A DNA stretch of 64,000 nt, taken from Spinellus fusiger. Its lineage: Eukaryota; Mucoromycota; Mucoromycetes; Mucorales; Phycomycetaceae. The stretch is taken from NCBI GenBank assembly GCA_025094145.1, contig JALLLS010000017.1, positions 426,676 through 490,675 of the forward strand, read 5' to 3'. The notes under the pieces were generated by a model that saw only the letters and a program-made list of their open reading frames with translations, had not been told where the DNA came from and ran no database searches. The first letter of the stretch is position 1. Each line of letters opens with the position of its first letter. Shown in pieces: positions 56,876 to 64,000 of this stretch. The translations under genes and the position numbers were made by a program.

Positions 56876-58100
56876 GTTTATGGAATGCCAATGGTCTTTG
56901 GACAACCATTGTGCATGATGTATTGTCCCACTGTCCCCCCTCCTCCATTCTTTTTATCACAGAAACCTGGCTTCTTCCCCCTGCTCATCTACCTACAGAC
57001 TGGGAGCAATTCCATCTGTATGGCTCTCCTGTTCCTTCTGCCAATTGTGGCTCTATGGGTGTCTCTGCTCTGGTGTCTCCTTCCTTTCCCTTTCCTGTCT
57101 ACCAACTTCCTTCTCCAAACAAGTATACCCTTTCTTTGAAAGTGGGACCACTTCGTTTTCTATGCCTGTACCTCCCCCCTTCTATGCCATGTTCTCACTT
57201 TATGTCTGTCCTTTCTTCTCTTCCTATTTTTCCCAACACCATCTTGTGTGGTGACTTCAATGCAAGGCTGGGTGACATTACTGGTGATGCAGTGATGTCT
57301 CCCCATGGCTTGAGGAGCAGTCCCTGTCTGTGTTGAACTCTTCTCTTTCTTATGGCACTGCTACCTGGCATGGTTTCGGCGTGATTGCACATGCACAAGT
57401 ATCATTGACCTGTTTCTATGCAATTTCCCTATGACCCTCCCTTCTATGAATATCTTTTCTGACCTCTCCCTTGGCTCTGACTACCATATGCTTACCCTTT
57501 CCTTTACCTATGACATGTCCTCTACCTCCCCTTCCCCCCATCTTCCCCTTCATCATTCATTCACCCCCAATGCCTCTGGAATCTGTCACAATTACAAGAA
57601 GAAGATCCATGCAACCTGTACATTTCCACATTCACCTCCCTCTCCCAACCCCTATGCACCCAACTACAATCCCTTGTTTCTTCCCCTCCCCCTACTTGCC
57701 CACTCATTGACAGTCTCAATGACTCACTCAATAAGTGTATCTACCTATCTATGGATGCAGCTCTGGGTACCAAGACTCCTTGGCCTTCCCATTGGAAGAA
57801 GTACTGGTCTCCTGCTCTACAATCTGCTGCTGCCAACAGGGAAAAGTGCTACAGAAAGTGGCACTACTGCACTGGCATTGACAAGGTCCACTGGTGGTCA
57901 AAGTACAAGGCTGCCCATGCTTCCTTTGTGTCTGCTGTCCTGTCAGCAAAACGTCTGTCATGGCAGAATTTCTGCAAGTCACTTGAGACCAACTTTTCCA
58001 AGGCTTTGGCCAAGGTCAAGCATCTCAAGGGGCGCCACACTTCCACTCCTTCCTTCACCCACCCTGATGGTCCAGCTGTTGCTGTAAAGGTGATGGCTGA
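56876..58100 (+). pseudogene. LINE-beta ORF2, endonuclease and linker, frameshifted
   Basis: Across frames: LWNANGLWTTIVHDVLS, FITETWLLPPAHLP (catalytic Glu), ILCGDFNARLGD (Asp/Asn) and the LGSDYHMLTLSF region, then the linker WKKYWSPALQSAAANREKCYRKW, GIDKVHWWSKYKAAHASF and HPDGPAVAVKVMADHLETVYSGD. The same blocks occur in LINE-gamma. At least three frame changes are needed. Confidence 0.75.
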
Positions 58101-58205
58101 CCATCTTGAAACTGTATATAGTGGTGACATCCTTCCTTCCTCCCATCCTCCCCCTCCTGGTCCCTTTCTTCCCTCCTTCCCTTCTCCTCCTATGCTCCCC
58201 TTCCT

Positions 58206-58400
58206 TCCCCTGGTGTGTCTGGTGTTCTGGTGGCTCTGTCTTCTGGTGCCTGTTGTCTGTCTGGTGTTCCTGGTTTCCTGGTCTGGTTCTCCTGGTTCTC
58301 CTGGTTTCCTGGTTCTCCTGGTGTCCCTTTGGTTCTGTCTGGTGTCTCTGGTTCTGTCTGGTGTCTGGTTCTGGTGTCTCTGGTCTCTTGGTCTGCATAT
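58206..58400. repeat. CTGGTTCTCCTGGTT-type low-complexity expansion inside LINE-beta ORF2
   Basis: About 190 bp of degenerate CTGGTxTCTGGTxT units between the linker and the RT of LINE-beta. LINE-gamma has ordinary coding sequence here (about 63110-63200), so this is a later expansion. Long open frames on both strands over it are artefacts. Confidence 0.8.
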
Positions 58401-58439
58401 GGGCATTCCAATGTTTGACTCTGCTCTTGTTGCTGGCTG

Positions 58440-60372
58440 TATCAAGCATCTCCCAACAGGAAAGCCCCTGGTACAGACCACCTCAAGGCAGAAATGCTGA
58501 AGCCTCTTGGTTGGTCCTGGCCCCCCTACTGGCTAACCTGTTCACTGTTTGCTGGCAGTGGTCCCACACTCCTCAGCTATGGAGCATGCTGCAGTCTTCC
58601 CAATTTACAAGAAGGGTGAGAAATCTGATGCTGCCAATTATAGGCCAATTTCCCTTACCTCAGTGGTCAGAAAGCTGCTGGAATTCTGCATTGCCCCCTC
58701 ATTGTCAGGTATTCTCCAGTTCCTGACTTGGCACAAGGTGGATTTTGCCCAAAGAGAAGTTCTCTGGACCAGGCCTGGTCTGCATGACCTGATGCATGCT
58801 CACTACCTTCAACACCACCATTATCCAGTTGTGGCACTTCTGGATATATCTTCAGCATATGACAAGGTTGACAGACATGTGGTCTGGCAAGCCCTGTCTT
58901 CCTTTGGCACTCCTCCAGCACTCCTCTCATTTGTCTCTCACCTTTTTGATGAGGTAACCATCTCTGTGCTCTTGTCTAACCACTCTTCTTTACCATTTGC
59001 TCCAGTGACTGGGATGCTCCAAGGGTCAGTGTTGAGCCCATGTCTATACTCACTGTATATCAACTCTCTGCCTGCCTTGCTTCGTTGTGCTGCTAGCCAA
59101 CAACCCACTGTGTGTCCTTTCCCTCTGGTTCTGGTTCTGGTTCTGGTTCTGGCTCTGGTCCTGCCTTGGTTCCTGTGAACTCTCTGCTTTTTGCAGATGA
59201 CGTGGCTGTCTTTGGAGACAAAGATGCAGTACAAGATATGCTGGCTCTGGCAGAGCAGCATTCGTTCTCTCTTGGGTACAGGTGGAACCCTAGCAAGTGT
59301 GTGGTGTTGAACCATCCCTCCTCACTTCTCAACATCCGTGGCCTCTCCCTCTCTCTGTATGGTGTGCCACTTCCACATGCAGAGGAGGTGACATATCTTG
59401 GTCTGCCCTTTGGCAAGAAGGGTCTGTCTGCTTCCTCTTTGGTGTCTTCTTGGTCCCCTGGTGTGCTCAAGGTGATGGCATCCTAACATGGTTGGTGTGA
59501 ACTGTGCTGGCTTCTCTCTCCACCTCTGCTCCCACATTTACAAGACTTTTGTGAGGCCAAAGTTTGAGTTTGGCCTGGCCATCTCTTACTTGAAGCAGCA
59601 GAGTACAAAGCCCTTGAAAGGCTCCAAGACAGGTGTCTCTGTCTCCTGGTGGGTGGCCACCCAACTTCATCCACAACAGTGCTGAAGCACATTACCAACA
59701 TGCCCTCCATGAAGCATAGGGTAAATGTGCTGGTGACCCATTTTGCCTTGCGTTTTTGGTCCTTGCCTTCTCTTGTCTTCTTGTCCTGCTCTCTGCCTCT
59801 CTGCCCATGGCCAGAAGGAGCTCATATCTGGTAAAGAACCCACTGTACCTTGCCCTGCCAGACCCTGTTCCTACCAAAGATAGCCAGCTGAAGCTATTCT
59901 TTGAGGAGTACCGCCAGCACAAGTTTGACCTGTTCCTTGCCACCACCACCATGGTGTTGATCAAACACTGCCACCCCTTGTTGGGAATTGATCCTGTTCT
60001 GTTGGTGCCGCTTCTAGAGCAGAGAGAAGCCGTTTGGTCTGTTGGCATCTTGGGTGGCTCCCTGGAAAGCCTAGAGAGTGTCCTTGTGGTTCTGACCATA
60101 CCTTGCCGTCACCTGCTGGAGTGTTCTCTTGTGCCTGCCTCCCTTTGGTCTTTGCTGCCTGTTTGTTCTGCTGGGGTTCACCCTATTGACTCCTGCCTCA
60201 ACAGCATGTCAACACGTTGTGGTGCTCCCTGTCCTGTGTGGTGGCCTGCCTTGCTTGCCTTGCTCTGGCACATAGAAACACTATGTTGCCCAGACTGTTT
60301 CTTTCCTGAGGACTTGTCTCCTGGATCTCTGTGGCTGGCCTCTGGTGGTAGTATTAGGTCCTTACAAGAATG
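58440..60372 (+). pseudogene. LINE-beta ORF2, reverse transcriptase and C-terminal region
   Basis: RT motifs: FPIYKKGEKSDAANYRPISL, VVALLDISSAYDKVDRHVVW (motif A), PVTGMLQGSVLSPCLYSLYI (motif B) and NSLLFADDVAVFGD (motif C, catalytic Asp pair intact), then VTYLGLPFGKKG and IYKTFVRPKFEFGLAISYL. A GGTTCT repeat at 59122-59160 between motifs B and C shifts the frame. Later blocks (DSQLKLFFEEYRQHKFD, CCPDCFFPEDL) resemble the C-terminal end of such elements. Confidence 0.8.
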
Positions 60373-60617
60373 AAACCTTTTCTGTCTGTCTCCTGGTTGC
60401 TCTCCCCCACTGCCACAACCATTTAGTGCATGTTGGGTGGAAGACCTCCAGAACAGTAGTTTAGATAGTAGTTTAGAGTTTTCTGTCCAGTAGTTTAGCA
60501 TTTTTTATATCTTTTAGTCTTAGATGTTTTTTTATTTCTTTTCTTTTCTTTTCTGTGGGGTCACTTTACTTTTTGAAGCATGTAATAAATAACCCTTTAA
60601 TAAAAATAATCTTTAAC

Positions 60618-60643
60618 CTGAGCTATAAGTCCATCTCTCTTTC
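60618..60643. repeat. Target-site duplication, copy 2 (tRNA-Cys 5' part plus flank)
   Basis: CTGAGCTATAAGTCCA followed by TCTCTCTTTC matches copy 1 except for one extra T. It is the first 15 nt of tRNA-Cys plus flank, without the rest of the tRNA. LINE-gamma begins directly after it. Confidence 0.85.
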
Positions 60644-60801
60644 TGATAAGAAACACTTTTTTTAAAACCAAAATTGTAAATCCATCCAAATTTGAAAATC
60701 ATCCATCCATCACCAAAACGCTGCATCTATCAAAAAACACAATCCATCCATCAACATCACCCACCTCCCCACCTACTGTCCAAGTTTCAGGTCATCACCA
60801 C

Positions 60802-61813
60802 TTGAATAGCAGTAGATACACTATGTCTTTTGGGAATACCCACCAACAGTTACTGCAGTTGCAGCAAAACACAGCTGCTCCCTCTCAGGCTGACATTATT
60901 TTGGTGTTGACTTTGCTCTCTGCTGAGATAACTCAGGTCAGACAGCAGAACCACCAGCAGCAGCAAAAGCTTGATGCTTTTGAGAGACTCCTGGAAGAAA
61001 ACTCAAGACTGCAAGGGACAGTCAAGGCTCTGGAGGCAGAGATCAGTGCCCTCAAAGCAGCATCAGCATCACCAACAGTACCAGCCCCCACCAATGTCCT
61101 GACACCAAAAAAAATACAGACACCAAAGAGTAGAGCAACTGATCCACTACAAGGTCTGCCTACTGTCAAGGACTCTTCTTGGGCCACAGTGGCCAAGAAA
61201 CATGCCAAGACTCCTGTCAAGAGGTCACAGCCTTCAGAGAGACGTGTTGCTGCTGCAACAAGAGCCTTCACTGTCTCAGTAGGTGAACAAGGGTACAACT
61301 ATGTGTACATCCCCCATGGAAGATGCATGAACCATCCAGAAGTGCATAAGCTCCTCAGAACCCTTGGCTTTGATACTGGATGCATCCTGGATGTCTGTTT
61401 CCCTGCCAGATCTGTCATTGGCCTGTTGGTGCACCTTCAGTATGAGCCAGAAGTGCTGTCTCTCTTGGAGAAGGCTGGCATCACCACCTACAAGGGCTTT
61501 GATCCTACAGTACCAGAGCACCTTGCTGATCCCAAATATGCAACACTGTCAAAAGAGGACCTGGCCTCAGAAGCCATCCACCTGCATGAGAGCAGATGCC
61601 TCCAGGCCATTGCCTACATGCGCCCCCCACACAGCCTTCTCTGTGGCCACAGCATTTGCTGAGGTAGGATGGATTGAAGAATCCCAGATCCCTGAGAACC
61701 CCAACAAGAGGAAGCAGTACCAGGACAGAGACAGGGCATCAACAGCATTTAAGGCACCACAAACAGATGAAGAAATGCTAGATGCCTCAGAAGAAAATAC
61801 AACTTATGAATAG
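60802..61813 (+). pseudogene. LINE-gamma ORF1, frameshifted near its end
   Basis: Open from 60802 to about 61630: a Gln-rich coiled coil (LDAFERLLEENSRLQGTVKA, then LEAEISALKAA), a Pro/Lys linker, VKDSSWATVAKKHAKTP, then GYNYVYIPHGRCMNHPEVHK, CILDVCFPARSVIGLLVH and HLADPKYATLSKEDLASEA. After MRPPH the frame shifts to FSVATAFAEVGWIEESQIPE and ends at 61813 (EENTTYE). The downstream ORF2 frame overlaps its last codons. It is less damaged than LINE-beta. Confidence 0.8.
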
Positions 61814-64000
61814 AGTCTCTCTGGGACTCTGGAATGCCAATGGACTTCAACAGTCTTTGGTACATGACATTATGCAACACACACACTCATTTACTATGCT
61901 CTTCATCACAGAAACATGGCTCCTTTCTCCCTCACTCCTCACCACATCATGGACACAGTTTCACACTTATGGTAAGCCAGTGGTAGGCAACTACCATGGT
62001 TCCATGGGTATCTGTGCTCTCATCTCTCCCCTATGCCCCTATTATGTCACCCATATCCCTATGCCCTTGGAGTCCAATTTGGATCCATTAGAATTGTATG
62101 CCTTTACCTTCCCCCCTCCCTATCCACAAAAGAAGCCCTAGAGGTTATCAATACCATTCCTTTGAACAGTGACACCCTGATCTGTGGAGACCTCAATGCA
62201 TGCCCTGGTGATCATGTTGGTGATCATGCATCCAACTCCAGAGGAAATGCCTTGCTTTTTTGGATGGAAGAACAAGGCCTGGCAGTCCTGAACTCTTCTC
62301 TTGCATTTGGTCAGCCTACCTACATCTCATTCAGGCAACAGCAACAGCTTAGTAGCATCATTGACCTCTTCATCACCAACACACCACTTACCAATGCATG
62401 CATAGAGGTTGATACCAAGCACTCACTGAACTCTGATCATAGACTTCTCACTTTGTCTTTTGATTATGATCTCTCTGACTTTCACCTCTCACCACCACCT
62501 CTCAGAAGACTATGGAACTTGTCTAGATTGAAGGAGCCTGATGTTGGTAAGCTGTATGCACACCATTTCAGACATTGTCACAAAGTCTTAGCACAGAGCT
62601 AGCAGCCTTAGTAGCCTCTCCACCAAGATCACAGCCTCCCACTGACCAGTTGACTGAGCACTTTAACAATAATGTATACAAGGCACTTGATCTCTCTGTA
62701 GGTAGCAAACGTCCAAGACCCACACACTGGAAGGCCTTTTGGTCTACATCACTACAGGAGGTAGCTGACCTGAGAGATAGACACTACAGAAGATGGAGAC
62801 GTGCTGTTGGCCTTGACAAAGTCTACTGGTGGGAGAAGCACCAAGCAGCAGTAGCATCATTTAGAAGTGAAGTGCAGGCTGCCAAAAGAAGAGCATGGCA
62901 TGCCTTCTGTCAGGCAATGGAGAGAGACTTTGCAAAGACAACCTCAAAGATCAAGCAGCTGAGACAACGTAGGCAGAAGCAGACCACATACCAGCACCCT
63001 GATGGACCAGAAGCAGCTGCCACAGCAATGGGAAGACACTTGGAGACTGTCTACAGTGGAGGTATTCTGCCTGAAGTAAGACAACCTGCACCAGCACCAC
63101 CATTACCACAGCTACCTTTCTCTGCTAACAATACACCTTTGACTTCAGCAGATGTATTACACTGGATTGCCTTTCTGCCATCTCAAAAAGCACCAGGTTC
63201 AGACCACATCAGAGCAGAGATGATCAAGTCCATCAAGTTTGTGATTGCACCTGTTCTGTCTAACTTGTTTACAGTTTGCTGGCAATGGGCCTATGTCCCC
63301 TCACCATGGCACCAAGCACAGGTCTTTCCTATCTATAAGAAGGGTAGTCCAGACAATCCTGCCAACTATAGGCCTATTTCTTTTACCTCAGTAGTGAGGA
63401 AGCTGTTTGAAATGTGTCTTTACCCATGTTGCATAAGTTCTCCCTGCCTCTGGACGTGGCCCAAGGTAGTTTTAGACCAAGAAGAGGTGCTCTTGACCAG
63501 GCCCTGTGCCTTCACAGTATCATCAGCCAGCACTACAAACAGCATCACAAGTACCCAGTAGTGGCCTATCTGGACATCAAGGCAGCTTATGACACAGTTG
63601 ACCATAGAGTGATATGGAATGCTCTCAAAAGAGAAACACCCCACCTGCTTTCCTGGCACTTCTAGTCAACATGTTTGATGAGGTCTCCATCAGTGTTCTA
63701 CTGAGCAACTATGTCTCTCCTCTTTTGTCCCTGTGACTGGAGTGCTTCAGGGATCAGTGCTAAGTCCTCACTTGTATTCCATATACATTAACTCTCTTCC
63801 AGCTGCCTTCAGGTCTATACCTTTTGCACGTTCTCCAACAGTTGTCTCATCTACTTCACCATCTTCACTGAGAGAGTACAACTACTTACTAGATGCATCC
63901 AATGCTCTACCAGAACCAAGACCAACAGTATCAACTCTCTCTTCTTTGCAGATGACATAGCCATCATTGGTAGTCCCCAGGAAGTCCAAAGCATGCTGCA
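61797..64000 (+). pseudogene. LINE-gamma ORF2 (endonuclease and reverse transcriptase), partial, frameshifted
   Basis: Begins MNRVSLGLWNANGLQQSLVHD, then FITETWLLSPS (catalytic Glu), TLICGDLNACPGDH and KHSLNSDHRLLTLSFDYD (endonuclease). The linker has WKAFWSTSLQEVADLRDRHY, HPDGPEAAATAMGRHLETVY and QKAPGSDHIRAEMIKSI. RT: FPIYKKGSPDNPANYRPISF, VVAYLDIKAAYDTVDHRVIW (motif A), PVTGVLQGSVLSPHLYSIYI (motif B) and NSLFFADDIAIIG at 63940 (motif C intact). I count at least four frame changes (near 62080, 62590, 63420 and 63640-63840). The 3' part lies outside the window. Confidence 0.82.

Larger units (their letters stand above)
55677..60617 (+). mobile_element. LINE-beta, near full-length non-LTR retrotransposon inserted 5' of tRNA-Cys
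   Basis: About 4.94 kb between two copies of the tRNA-derived target segment. Order: 5' leader with repeated CATCCATTTG, ORF1 (55820-56858), endonuclease (from 56876), RT (58.5-59.5 kb), C-terminal part to about 60370, then a 3' end rich in AATAAA/AATAAAAATAAT. It is closely similar in organisation and protein sequence to LINE-gamma. Several stops and frameshifts make it inactive. Confidence 0.88.
60644..64000 (+). mobile_element. LINE-gamma, second tRNA-associated LINE, continues past the window
   Basis: A 5' leader with repeated ATCCATCCAT, then ORF1 (60802-61813) and ORF2 from 61797, running through RT motif C at the right edge. It has the same domain order as LINE-beta and aligns with it in protein over its length, but differs clearly in DNA, so it is a separate subfamily and not a duplicate copy. 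Confidence 0.85.

Noticed and set aside
57864..58481. Minus-strand 200-codon frame rich in Thr/Arg/Gln/Pro
   Set aside because: It is the antisense of LINE-beta and its CTGGT repeat expansion.

Overview
The window reads as nuclear DNA of an early-diverging fungus, most likely Mucoromycota (Mucorales-like). Genes carry many short introns (gt...ag, mostly 40-150 bp) and lie close together, host DNA is AT-rich, and transposons of several classes are abundant. Nothing bacterial, viral or organellar was seen.

Host genes. 1-4.3 kb is mostly simple repeats with one possible tiny spliced gene (2741-3057). 4.3-23.1 kb is a compact gene block: a Swi5-Sfr1/Mei5-type recombination mediator subunit (+), a DIS3L-type exosome 3'-5' exonuclease (-), an SPX-EXS phosphate exporter of the SYG1/XPR1 family (+), a Zn2Cys6 transcription factor (-), a remnant of a TnpB/Fanzor-like protein (+), the NatC catalytic subunit NAA30 (+) and an App1-type phosphatidate phosphatase (-). 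A GH16 glycoside hydrolase lies alone at 33.9-35.1 kb. A second block at 37.0-41.9 kb has MTO1 (mitochondrial tRNA U34 modification, -), a NAT8-like GNAT protein (+) divergent from it, and an LRR protein with a Cys-rich tail (+). The only RNA gene seen is tRNA-Cys(GCA) at 55,595-55,666 (-).

Transposon regions. 23.1-33.9 kb is gene-poor and full of decayed DNA transposons and MITEs: a non-coding TIR family of about 1.43 kb (called A here), Tc1-like elements (B, C), two further MITE families (D, E) and a heptamer satellite. A segment with half of an A element plus a B element at 28.05-29.14 kb is repeated in inverted orientation at 42.06-43.2 kb. From 44.7 kb to the end nearly everything is mobile DNA: a non-LTR retrotransposon (LINE-alpha) between two nearly identical 467-bp inverted repeats, a Tc1/mariner element (Tc1-3), a truncated Ty3/gypsy pol gene, LTR-like fragments, and two tandem LINEs (beta, gamma) on the 5' side of tRNA-Cys.

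Most notable. LINE-beta is flanked by two copies of a segment of about 25 bp that covers the first 15 nt of tRNA-Cys plus about 10 bp of 5' flank, and LINE-gamma starts directly after the second copy. This looks like repeated target-site-specific insertion of LINEs just upstream of a tRNA gene. Splice junctions and coordinates were worked out by eye. No database was searched, and gene names rest on recognised motifs and remembered family architecture.
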